This document shows, piece after piece, positions 1 through 5,618 of a DNA stretch of 6,272 nucleotides. Both the position numbers and the translations under genes were made by a program. Location of the stretch: positions 1-6,272 of the forward strand of contig JAAZEC010000232.1 of the NCBI GenBank assembly GCA_012512495.1. The letters run 5' to 3'. Positions within the stretch are counted from its first letter, which is position 1. Every line of letters starts with the position of its first letter. The notes under the pieces were generated by a model. The model did no database searches. It saw only the letters and a list, made by a program, of their open reading frames with translations, and was not told the origin of the DNA. Source of the stretch: Erysipelothrix sp. (GTDB lineage: Bacteria; Bacillota_I; Bacilli_A; Erysipelotrichales; Erysipelotrichaceae).

Positions 1-36
1 CTCAATGAAGCCAAGGGCTATGGGATCGTTGGTTAA
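1..36 (+). CDS. C-terminal end of an upstream gene (partial, unidentified)
   Basis: The frame beginning at base 1 is open for 11 codons, reading LNEAKGYGIVG, and stops at TAA 34-36. The next gene begins only two bases later, so this is probably the 3' end of a co-transcribed gene rather than random open sequence. The fragment is too short to assign to a family, and I do not recognise it. Its practical meaning is that the hydrolase operon starts upstream of this window, so its promoter and possibly its key biosynthetic or degradative genes are not visible here. Confidence 0.6.
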   Translation, partial: LNEAKGYGIVG

Positions 37-38
37 TT

Positions 39-851
39 ATGATATTTAAATATAATAACCACAATGTTTATTACGAAATCCATGGTGAAGGTGCACCACT
101 ATTACTTCTTAATGGCATCATGATGTCGACCAAATCATGGTCACAATTTGTTGAACCATTGAGCAGTTTGAATCAATTGATTCTGGTTGATTTCCTGGAT
201 CAGGGTCAATCCAGTAAGCTAGAGGGTGAGAGCTTCACACACCAGGTTCAAATTGAGATGATTGCTTCGTTCATTGACTATTTAGGCTTAGAAGAGATCA
301 ATCTGTTTGGGGTGTCCTATGGTGGTGAGATTGCGATTCAGCTAGCTTACCTCTATCCTGACAAGTTTAAGAAGCTCTTGCTCTTTAACACCTGTGCAAA
401 GACGAGTTACTGGCTGGAGGAAGTTGGCAATGCGTGGAACGCGGCTTCGGGAGATGGTCTCAGCTATTATCTGACAACTATTCCGTTTATTTATTCACCG
501 AAGTTCTTTGTCGAGAACGAAGCGTGGATGAAGAAGCGCAAGGAGATTCTGGTACCGCTGTTTAGCGACCAAGCTTTTATTGATTCCATGATTCGTTTGA
601 CTAACTCTTCGGTGGGCTATGATGCTGTCGATGAGCTGTCGAAGATTAAGAGTGAAACCTTGATTGTTGGCTGTGAGTACGATTTCGTGACACCCTATTA
701 TCAACAGGAACAGTTACATGCTTTGATTGAGAATAGTCAGCTTCTTCGGATTCCCGAAAGTGGTCACGCTGTCTTCTATGAGAAGCCAAGTTTGTTTGTA
801 AGCCTTGTATTAGGCTTTGTCAATAACAGCAAGTCCCAGTTTACTTTATGA
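39..851 (+). CDS. Alpha/beta hydrolase (first of two paralogues)
   Basis: A 270-residue cytoplasmic alpha/beta-hydrolase-fold protein of the usual family length, with no signal peptide. The catalytic triad is readable: the nucleophile elbow G-V-S-Y-G-G places Ser93, Asp215 sits in EYDFVTP, and His243 in SGHAVFYEKP. The oxyanion-hole segment is LLLLNG (residues 21-26), with Asn where many relatives have His. The usual RGxGxS segment after strand 4 is replaced by DQGQSSK (54-60). The fold covers esterases, lactonases, thioesterases and C-C hydrolases, so the substrate is unknown. ATG 39 is supported because the N-terminus aligns with the paralogue at 1511. Shine-Dalgarno complementarity is weak (GGGA at 22-25, 13 bases away). 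With a 2-base gap to the previous stop, translation is probably by reinitiation or coupling. It ends in TGA just before the tetR promoter. Fold assignment is firm; biochemical role is open. Confidence 0.93.
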   Translation: MIFKYNNHNVYYEIHGEGAPLLLLNGIMMSTKSWSQFVEPLSSLNQLILVDFLDQGQSSKLEGESFTHQVQIEMIASFIDYLGLEEINLFGVSYGGEIAIQLAYLYPDKFKKLLLFNTCAKTSYWLEEVGNAWNAASGDGLSYYLTTIPFIYSPKFFVENEAWMKKRKEILVPLFSDQAFIDSMIRLTNSSVGYDAVDELSKIKSETLIVGCEYDFVTPYYQQEQLHALIENSQLLRIPESGHAVFYEKPSLFVSLVLGFVNNSKSQFTL

Positions 852-880
852 TTGAGATTCATTGTTAACAATGGTAAACT
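852..880 (+). promoter_or_regulatory. Predicted sigma-A promoter of the tetR-hydrolase-thiolase operon
   Basis: TTGAGA at 852-857 matches five of six -35 consensus bases. A 17-base spacer separates it from TAAACT at 875-880 (four of six), which is preceded by TGG at 872-874, an extended -10 TGn. The -35 begins immediately after the hydrolase stop codon, so the promoter fills the gap between the genes. The start site would fall near 887, at the beginning of the AGGAG ribosome-binding site (887-891). This is a prediction from consensus matching only. Confidence 0.6.
860..873. promoter_or_regulatory. Candidate TetR operator (14-bp perfect palindrome)
   Basis: CATTGTTAACAATG is a perfect inverted repeat centred between bases 866 and 867. 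It lies wholly inside the spacer between the predicted -35 and -10 of the promoter upstream of tetR. TetR-family proteins bind palindromes as dimers, and many repress their own promoters by covering this region, so autorepression is the natural inference. No second copy was seen in the window, and the promoter of the upstream transcription unit lies outside it. Confidence 0.6.
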
Positions 881-902
881 AGAGCGAGGAGATTGATAGC
901 TT

Positions 903-1502
903 ATGCCACTCGTTAACTTACCGAAAACACAACGCGGACAAGAGACTTTAGATAATTTATGCGCAGCAGCCGAGCGTGTGTTTTATAGAAAAGGTTACCA
1001 CAATTCTACGATTAAAGACATTACTAAAGAGGCACAGATTGGATTGGGTACATTTTATATTTACTTCAGTGATAAGAAGAGTTTGTATGTATATTTGCTA
1101 TCCGATTATTCTAAGTTTATTCGTAAGGCTATTTCTAAGCGGATTGCCCACTTGACAGATCGCCGTGACATTGAAAGAGAAGGTCTGATTGCGTTCCTTG
1201 AAGTTGTTAGGGACAATCAGTACATCTATAACATCATCTGGGAATCACTTTATATTGATAAACAGTTGTTTGTTGACTATTATAATGATTTCGCGTCCCA
1301 CTACATTAACTACATTGAGCAGGCACAATCTGAAGAGGTCATGCGGAAGCTGAATCCTGAAACAGTGGCCTTTGTGCTCATGGGTATCGCGAACTTCGTC
1401 GGTCTTCGTTATACAATGTTTGAAAAGCGTGAGGATTTCGATGACATCGCATCCGATGTCGCCACTATTTATAATGAGGGATTGTTTTTCCCTAAAGATT
1501 AG
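903..1502 (+). CDS. TetR/AcrR-family transcriptional regulator
   Basis: A 199-residue one-component regulator of typical TetR length. The N-terminal DNA-binding domain spans about residues 12-60. Its helix-turn-helix runs from TIKDITKEA to the family signature GLGTFYIYFSDKKSLY (47-62). The remainder is an all-helical, poorly conserved ligand-binding and dimerisation domain with aromatic-rich helices around 105-140 and 155-175. ATG 903 is preceded by AGGAG (887-891) with an 11-base gap, slightly long but acceptable, and the start leaves the normal short N-terminal arm. It has its own predicted promoter, and the palindrome in that promoter suggests autoregulation. It sits between two paralogous hydrolases and ahead of a thiolase, so an acyl-CoA, fatty acid or similar ester ligand is plausible but not shown. 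The next gene's ribosome-binding site overlaps its stop codon. The family call is certain; effector and regulon are unknown. Confidence 0.96.
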   Translation: MPLVNLPKTQRGQETLDNLCAAAERVFYRKGYHNSTIKDITKEAQIGLGTFYIYFSDKKSLYVYLLSDYSKFIRKAISKRIAHLTDRRDIEREGLIAFLEVVRDNQYIYNIIWESLYIDKQLFVDYYNDFASHYINYIEQAQSEEVMRKLNPETVAFVLMGIANFVGLRYTMFEKREDFDDIASDVATIYNEGLFFPKD

Positions 1503-1510
1503 GAGTAGTA

Positions 1511-2326
1511 ATGAGTATTTTAAATATAAATGGCATTGATCTGCATTACGAAGTCTATGGAAATGAGACAAGTCGTCGTACAGTCTTTTTACTCAACGGC
1601 GTCATGGCCTCTACCAGTTCCTGGTATGGCTTGCTAGAATGCTTTGAGAAGCTGGATATGAGGGTCGTACTTCATGATTTCATGGGTCAACTCAAATCAG
1701 CTAAACCTGCCGGTCCCTATACATTTGATCAGCATATTTCACACCTTTTACAGTTGAGCGAACACTTGAAGGTTGATTCCTTCCATTTGCTTGGCACCTC
1801 CTATGGTTCTGAGGTAGCGATGAAGTGTGCCATAGAACATCCCGAGAAAGTGTTATCACTAACTGTGATTGATGGTGTATCTCAGGTTGACGAGGTGATG
1901 CGAGCCTTCTTAGAGTCATGGAAAAAACTGTGTGACAATGAAGATCCCTATGACTTCTTCTGGGGCATGGCTCCTTCTATCTATGGAAATGATTTTATAA
2001 AAAAGAATCAAGAATTTTTAGAGAAGCGTGCCATCAGTATGAGGAAGGTCGACCGATCCTACTTTGAGGGCCAAAAAACCTTATATGATACTTTCTTAAA
2101 GGAAGTAAATTTCACGAAGAGACTTCATGAGATTCAGTGTCCCACCCAAGTGATTGTCGGGGAAGAGGACATCTTGAAACCTGTAAAATTCTCTCGTATC
2201 ATTGCGAATAATATCGATAACAGCGAATTCTATGTATTACCTAACTGTGGTCACGTGACAATTTTCGAGAAACCAGAAGAATTGAAAACACTGATCTCAG
2301 GATTCTATTTAAAACAAAGGAGCTAG
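1511..2326 (+). CDS. Alpha/beta hydrolase (second of two paralogues)
   Basis: A 271-residue cytoplasmic alpha/beta hydrolase with a complete predicted triad: Ser97 in G-T-S-Y-G-S, Asp220 in GEEDILKP and His248 in CGHVTIFEKP. It is clearly paralogous to the hydrolase at 39-851. Both have HYE/YYE near residue 13, an oxyanion segment LLNG followed by VMASTSSW or IMMSTKSW, a SYGxE elbow, a PxIY lid segment, and an EKP after the catalytic His. The canonical RGxGxS stretch is here MGQLKSAK (58-65), which differs from both the consensus and its paralogue, so the substrate may differ too. ATG 1511 has AGGAG at 1501-1505, overlapping the tetR stop codon, with five bases of spacing. It is eight bases after tetR and two before the thiolase, so it is co-transcribed with both. 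Esterase, thioesterase or C-C hydrolase activity on an acyl compound is inferred from context only. Confidence 0.93.
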   Translation: MSILNINGIDLHYEVYGNETSRRTVFLLNGVMASTSSWYGLLECFEKLDMRVVLHDFMGQLKSAKPAGPYTFDQHISHLLQLSEHLKVDSFHLLGTSYGSEVAMKCAIEHPEKVLSLTVIDGVSQVDEVMRAFLESWKKLCDNEDPYDFFWGMAPSIYGNDFIKKNQEFLEKRAISMRKVDRSYFEGQKTLYDTFLKEVNFTKRLHEIQCPTQVIVGEEDILKPVKFSRIIANNIDNSEFYVLPNCGHVTIFEKPEELKTLISGFYLKQRS

Positions 2327-2328
2327 TC

Positions 2329-3540
2329 ATGAGTAAAGTATTTATTAGTGCAGCTAAACGTACAGCGGTAGGATCTTTCCTTGGGACACTTAAGGATGTA
2401 CCAGCTTCTGTGCTTGCTGAAAATGTAATTAAAGCTATTCTTGAAGAGAGTAAGATTGAACCAGCTAAATTAGATGAAGTAGTATTCGGTAATGTATTAA
2501 GTGCTGGAACTAAACAAGGTATGACCAGACAGGCATCCGTAAATGCGGGGATTCCAATTGAGATTCCAGCCTATGGTGTGGATATGCTCTGTGGTTCAGG
2601 AATGAAATCAGTACTAAATTCCTATCTACAAATCTCATCTGGTTTTCACCATGCGATTATTGCCGGTGGAGCAGAGTCTATGTCACAGGCACCATTCCTA
2701 GTGGGTCCTGAGGTCCGCTCAGGAAACAAAATGGGTTCCTTAGAAATGAAAGACCACATGTTAGTCGATGGATTAACCGATGCATTTGCTGGTTACCATA
2801 TGGGTATTACAGCAGAAAATATAGCGGAAAAATATGGTATTACACGTGAGGAGCAAGATGCTTTTGCAATTGAATCCCAACGTAAAGCCATCGAAGCGGA
2901 CGATCGTGGCGATTTCGAAGCTGAGATTGTCGGTATCGATGTCAAAGTTAGAAGAGATACCATCCATTTCAATAAAGACGAGTATATCAATCGTAAAACG
3001 ACACTTGAGAAGCTCTCAACTTTGCGTCCTGCGTTCAAAAAAGAGGGCACAGTCACGGCTGGTTCTTCTTCGGGCATTAATGATGCTGCCAGCGCAACTC
3101 TTGTTGTTTCTGAGGAGTTCGCGAATGAGAACAACCTTAAACCATTGGTAGAAATCATTGGTATTGGTCAAAGCGGTGTTGATCCTGCGGTGATGGGTTT
3201 AGGACCTACAACAGCTATCAAGAAGGCTTTGAACCATGCGGGCCTAACTCTTCAAGAGATTGATGCAGTAGAACTTAATGAAGCGTTTGCTGCTCAAAGC
3301 TTAGGCGTTATCAAAGAGTTGGTCGATGAGTACAACATCGATCGTGATGAACTACTAGCTAAGACCAATGTCAATGGTGGAGCCATTGCGATTGGACACC
3401 CGATTGGAGCTAGTGGTAACCGTATCATTGTTACCCTCATTCATATCATGAAACAGCGTAACCTGAAGTATGGCCTTGCTTCACTGTGCATCGGTGGTGG
3501 CATGGGTACTGCGGTAGTGTTAAAGAATACAGATATTTAG
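2329..3540 (+). CDS. Acetyl-CoA acetyltransferase (thiolase II)
   Basis: A 403-residue thiolase of the biosynthetic/acetoacetyl-CoA type (called thlA, atoB or phaA in different organisms). It interconverts two acetyl-CoA with acetoacetyl-CoA and CoA in the cytosol. The catalytic set is intact: acyl-accepting Cys88 in MLCGSGMKS, the NEAF motif at 317-320, His357 in GHPIGASG and the acid/base Cys387 in CIGGGMG. AGGAESMS (112-119) is also typical. It is about ten residues longer than the usual 390-395. Much of the excess lies between NEAFAAQSL and NVNGG, where I count 21 residues against about 13 in clostridial ThlA recalled from memory. AAAGGAG at 2316-2322 gives a strong ribosome-binding site six bases before ATG, overlapping the end of the hydrolase. 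It is the last gene of the tetR operon and is followed by a hairpin. Acyl-chain preference cannot be settled from sequence, but acetyl/acetoacetyl-CoA is most likely. Confidence 0.95.
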   Translation: MSKVFISAAKRTAVGSFLGTLKDVPASVLAENVIKAILEESKIEPAKLDEVVFGNVLSAGTKQGMTRQASVNAGIPIEIPAYGVDMLCGSGMKSVLNSYLQISSGFHHAIIAGGAESMSQAPFLVGPEVRSGNKMGSLEMKDHMLVDGLTDAFAGYHMGITAENIAEKYGITREEQDAFAIESQRKAIEADDRGDFEAEIVGIDVKVRRDTIHFNKDEYINRKTTLEKLSTLRPAFKKEGTVTAGSSSGINDAASATLVVSEEFANENNLKPLVEIIGIGQSGVDPAVMGLGPTTAIKKALNHAGLTLQEIDAVELNEAFAAQSLGVIKELVDEYNIDRDELLAKTNVNGGAIAIGHPIGASGNRIIVTLIHIMKQRNLKYGLASLCIGGGMGTAVVLKNTDI

Positions 3541-3545
3541 AGAGT

Positions 3546-3574
3546 AAGGGGATGCCTAATCAGCATCCCTTTCT
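3546..3574 (+). terminator. Hairpin terminator after the thiolase
   Basis: A seven-pair GC-rich stem joins GGGATGC (3549-3555) to GCATCCC (3563-3569), with a seven-base loop. One G-U and two A-U pairs can extend the base. The run after it, TTTCT, is short, so it is a moderate intrinsic terminator for the rightward operon. The next hairpin may back it up. Confidence 0.7.
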
Positions 3575-3585
3575 AATGCACAAAA

Positions 3586-3610
3586 AAAGCGAATCGATTT
3601 GATTCGCTTT
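3586..3610 (-). terminator. Intrinsic terminator of the NifU-like gene, possibly bidirectional
   Basis: A ten-pair perfect stem, AAAGCGAATC (3586-3595) with GATTCGCTTT (3601-3610), closes a five-base loop. Read leftward, it is followed by a run of T because bases 3582-3588 are seven A on the + strand. That is a classic intrinsic terminator for the minus-strand gene. Two bases of that gene's TAA stop lie inside the stem. Rightward it has only TTT, so it would at most assist thiolase termination. Confidence 0.85.
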
Positions 3611-3842
3611 AAACTTCTTGTAGTCTTACTTCAGTGACTTCAGGGATCTCATCCATCAGGATGGATTCGACGCCCATTTTGATGGTAACATTCGATAAAC
3701 CGCAGCCTACGCAAGCTCCTAGGAGTTTGACATAGACGATACCGTCATCCTCGATGCGATCGAACTCAACATCGCCACCATCACCCTGGATATAAGGGCG
3801 GATTTTATTTAGGGTATAGATAATTTTCTCTTCTAATGTCAT
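3609..3842 (-). CDS. NifU C-terminal-domain Fe-S cluster scaffold/carrier protein
   Basis: A 77-residue protein made up only of the NifU C-terminal (Nfu-type) domain, the size of the stand-alone version in Bacillota (YutI-like). The conserved IRPYIQGDGGDVE stretch spans residues 14-26. The cluster-binding C-x-x-C is Cys44-Val-Gly-Cys47, within LLGACVGCG. Such proteins hold a labile [4Fe-4S] cluster between two subunits and pass it to apo-enzymes in the cytosol. The start at 3842 is fixed by an AAGAGGTGA ribosome-binding site at 3855-3847 on the minus strand. The gene is monocistronic, convergent with the thiolase and divergent from the S1-domain gene. No SUF genes are visible beside it. Its stop codon overlaps its terminator. 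Confidence 0.95.
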   Translation of the reverse strand: MTLEEKIIYTLNKIRPYIQGDGGDVEFDRIEDDGIVYVKLLGACVGCGLSNVTIKMGVESILMDEIPEVTEVRLQEV

Positions 3843-3846
3843 ACGC

Positions 3847-3855
3847 TCACCTCTT
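3847..3855 (-). promoter_or_regulatory. Ribosome-binding site of the NifU-like gene
   Basis: AAGAGGTGA on the minus strand lies four bases before ATG 3842 and confirms that start. The same nine bases precede the divergent S1 gene. It begins one base after the start site predicted from the TATAAT at 3868-3863. Confidence 0.75.
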
Positions 3856-3862
3856 CGTGATT

Positions 3863-3892
3863 ATTATAAAGGAAAAAGTTCACTAAGGCTAA
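3863..3892 (-). promoter_or_regulatory. Predicted promoter of the NifU-like gene
   Basis: On the minus strand, a perfect TATAAT occupies 3868-3863. The best -35 at an acceptable distance is TTAGCC at 3892-3887 (18-base spacer), only about half of consensus, and there is no TGn extension. The -10 is convincing and the -35 is weak. The predicted start near 3856 would leave a leader of about 14 bases. Confidence 0.45.
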
Positions 3893-3907
3893 TCATCTGA
3901 TTTCTTT

Positions 3908-3936
3908 GTGACAGACCAGAGTCTATTTGCTATAAT
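3908..3936 (+). promoter_or_regulatory. Predicted strong promoter of the S1-domain gene and pgi operon
   Basis: GTGACA at 3908-3913 (five of six) and a perfect TATAAT at 3931-3936 are separated by exactly 17 bases. TGC at 3928-3930 makes it an extended -10. It is the best promoter match in the window and fits a glycolytic operon. Transcription should start near 3943, directly at the ribosome-binding site. Confidence 0.8.
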
Positions 3937-3942
3937 TGTACC

Positions 3943-3951
3943 AAGAGGTGA
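3943..3951 (+). promoter_or_regulatory. Ribosome-binding site that fixes the S1-domain gene start
   Basis: AAGAGGTGA lies five bases before ATG 3957. The frame is also open back to a TTG at 3936, but that codon begins on the last base of the -10 box and lies upstream of the predicted transcript start. ATG 3957 is therefore the real start. Confidence 0.85.
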
Positions 3952-3956
3952 AATTA

Positions 3957-4337
3957 ATGCTGAGTAATTATGAAAAAGGAGATATCGTCGAAGGGATAGT
4001 CACCAATGTGCTACCTTACGGGGTCTTTGTCCATATTGACGCTGAAACGACCGGTCTCATTCACATCTCTGAAATCAAGAATGGTTTTGTGAGTGATATT
4101 AATAAGTTTGCGAGTGTGGGTCAACGCCTTATCGTCAAGGTACTTGAAGTAGACCATGATAGAAAACAGCTCAAGTTGTCCCTGAAAAGTGCACCTAAGC
4201 AAATTTATCACTACCGCAGTAGACATTCAAGAAACTTAACACAGAAGAAGCAGCTACTACCTCCAAACAAAATTGGATTCGCTTCCCTAGAAGCAAAACT
4301 ACCAGAATGGGTAAAGGAGTCATTAAACAATGATTAA
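3957..4337 (+). CDS. yugI: S1-domain RNA-binding protein, GSP13/YugI (CvfD) family
   Basis: A 126-residue cytoplasmic protein with one S1 (OB-fold) RNA-binding domain at about residues 6-77. It shows the classic YEKGDIVEGIV opening, YGVFVHI (21-27), GLIHISEI (33-40), VGQRLIVKVLEVD (54-66) and KQLKLSLK (70-77). A basic tail follows (roughly 81-98), and then a C-terminal FASLEAKLPEWV element like that of B. subtilis general stress protein 13/YugI and pneumococcal CvfD. Relatives associate with ribosomes or act as post-transcriptional regulators; the role here is inferred. The start was chosen from AAGAGGTGA and from the extended -10 promoter that rules out the upstream TTG. Its last eight bases overlap the start of pgi, indicating one operon and probable translational coupling. 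A yugI-like gene close to pgi also occurs in other Bacillota, as far as I recall. Confidence 0.93.
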   Translation: MLSNYEKGDIVEGIVTNVLPYGVFVHIDAETTGLIHISEIKNGFVSDINKFASVGQRLIVKVLEVDHDRKQLKLSLKSAPKQIYHYRSRHSRNLTQKKQLLPPNKIGFASLEAKLPEWVKESLNND

Positions 4338-5607
4338 ATTGGATTTATCACACACATTAACGGATACTGACCTTTCAAGCTACCAAGCAGAGGTCACAAG
4401 AATCCATCACATGATTCATGAAAAAACAGGCAAAGGGAATGATTTTCTAGGTTGGGTCGATTGGCCAAATACCTACGATCAAGAAGAGTTTAATCGCGTT
4501 AAAGAAGCCGGCAAGAGAATCCGTGAACAAGCAGAAGTTTTATTAGTCTGTGGCATTGGTGGATCCTATCTCGGAGCCAGAGCAGCAATCGAAGCCATCA
4601 AAGGTCCATACGATAAGGATTCACTAGAAATCATTTATGTTGGCAATACCTTCTCATCAACCGCTATTACACGCATTCTAAAATATATCGAAGACAAGGA
4701 AGTCGCCATCAACGTTATTTCCAAATCGGGTAGCACTACGGAGACAGCTCTTGCTTTCAGAATCTTCAAGGAATTCATTGAAAAGAAATACGGGGAAGCG
4801 GAAAGTATCAAACGCATCTATGTGACTACCGACAAAGAAAGAGGTCTATTGAGACCACTAGTCAATGAGAAACATTACGAGAGTTTCATTATTCCTGATT
4901 CAATCGGTGGACGCTTCTCAGTGATCACTCCCGTTGGTTTGTTACCGATGGCAGCCGCCGGCATTGATATTGACGAAGTCATGAGAGGCTTAAAACAAGC
5001 ACAACAAGATCTCAGTACCGATGATCTGAACACGAACAGTGCCTACCAGTATGGCGTCATGCGCCGGGTGCTCGAGAAGACGGGCAAGAACGTCGAAATG
5101 TTTGTGACCTATGAACCACACCTTGTCTATATCGCTGAATGGTTGAAACAACTCTATGGCGAATCCGAAGGCAAAGAAGGAAAAGGATTATTACCCGCTT
5201 CCGTGAATAATTCCACCGACCTGCACTCGATGGGCCAATTTGTTCAAGAGGGAACCAAGTGTCTTTTTGAAACGGTCATCACGGTGAAGAATCCGATTGA
5301 AGATATGAATTTCCCAGAAGCCAGCAGTAACATCGATGAGATGGATTACCTCGTAGGTAAGTCACTCCATTGGGTTAATGAGCAAGCCTTCAAGGGAACA
5401 CTTCAAGCACACGTCGAAGAAGGGAAAGTACCCAATATCCTGATTGAACTCGAGGACACCTCAGCCTATGGCTTTGGCTACCTGGTCTATTATTTCTTTA
5501 AGGTATTAGCCTTGAGTGCTTACATGCTCGATGTGAACCCATTCGATCAACCTGGAGTAGAAGTCTACAAGCGCAACATGTTTAAGCTACTAGGAAAAGA
5601 AAGTTAA
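4330..5607 (+). CDS. pgi: Glucose-6-phosphate isomerase
   Basis: A 425-residue phosphoglucose isomerase that interconverts glucose 6-phosphate and fructose 6-phosphate in glycolysis and gluconeogenesis. Sugar-phosphate-binding signatures include GIGGSYLGARAA (75-86), SKSGSTTE (131-138) and GGRFSV (193-198). By family alignment the catalytic residues are Glu278 in GESEGK, His299 in DLHSMGQ and Lys414 in QPGVEVYK. All are present, so it should be active. It is about 25 residues shorter than the 450-residue Bacillus enzyme. From memory of that sequence, a loop after AAIEAI is shortened and the protein stops soon after NMFKLLGK, losing the charged C-terminal helix. AAAGGAG (4313-4319) lies ten bases before ATG 4330, inside the S1-domain gene that it overlaps by eight bases. 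A strong hairpin follows. Confidence 0.98.
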   Translation: MIKLDLSHTLTDTDLSSYQAEVTRIHHMIHEKTGKGNDFLGWVDWPNTYDQEEFNRVKEAGKRIREQAEVLLVCGIGGSYLGARAAIEAIKGPYDKDSLEIIYVGNTFSSTAITRILKYIEDKEVAINVISKSGSTTETALAFRIFKEFIEKKYGEAESIKRIYVTTDKERGLLRPLVNEKHYESFIIPDSIGGRFSVITPVGLLPMAAAGIDIDEVMRGLKQAQQDLSTDDLNTNSAYQYGVMRRVLEKTGKNVEMFVTYEPHLVYIAEWLKQLYGESEGKEGKGLLPASVNNSTDLHSMGQFVQEGTKCLFETVITVKNPIEDMNFPEASSNIDEMDYLVGKSLHWVNEQAFKGTLQAHVEEGKVPNILIELEDTSAYGFGYLVYYFFKVLALSAYMLDVNPFDQPGVEVYKRNMFKLLGKES

Positions 5608-5618
5608 TCAATGTTCAT

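Noticed and set aside
495..704. 69-residue minus-strand open frame inside the first hydrolase
   Set aside because: Shadow of the hydrolase coding sequence, with no ribosome-binding site or motif.
849..903. Possible UGA-as-tryptophan (Mollicute) code, since the first hydrolase ends at TGA
   Set aside because: None of the genes has an in-frame TGA, all visible tryptophans are TGG, and the hydrolase length matches its paralogue when TGA is read as stop.
1245..1571. 108-residue minus-strand open frame opposite the end of tetR
   Set aside because: It spans the tetR-hydrolase junction opposite two well-supported genes and shows no domain.
2834..3151. 105-residue open frame on the + strand in another frame of the thiolase gene
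   Set aside because: The thiolase frame carries intact family motifs across this stretch, and the alternative translation is low-complexity and unrecognisable.
2793..3158. 121-residue open frame on the minus strand within the thiolase gene
   Set aside because: It lies entirely opposite conserved thiolase codons, its translation is rich in Ser with no recognisable motif, and it has no ribosome-binding site. It is a shadow frame.
3847..3951. Nine-base inverted repeat, TCACCTCTT (3847-3855) and AAGAGGTGA (3943-3951), bracketing the divergent promoter region
   Set aside because: Each arm is the ribosome-binding site of the adjacent divergent gene. Similarity to the anti-Shine-Dalgarno sequence explains it without an operator.
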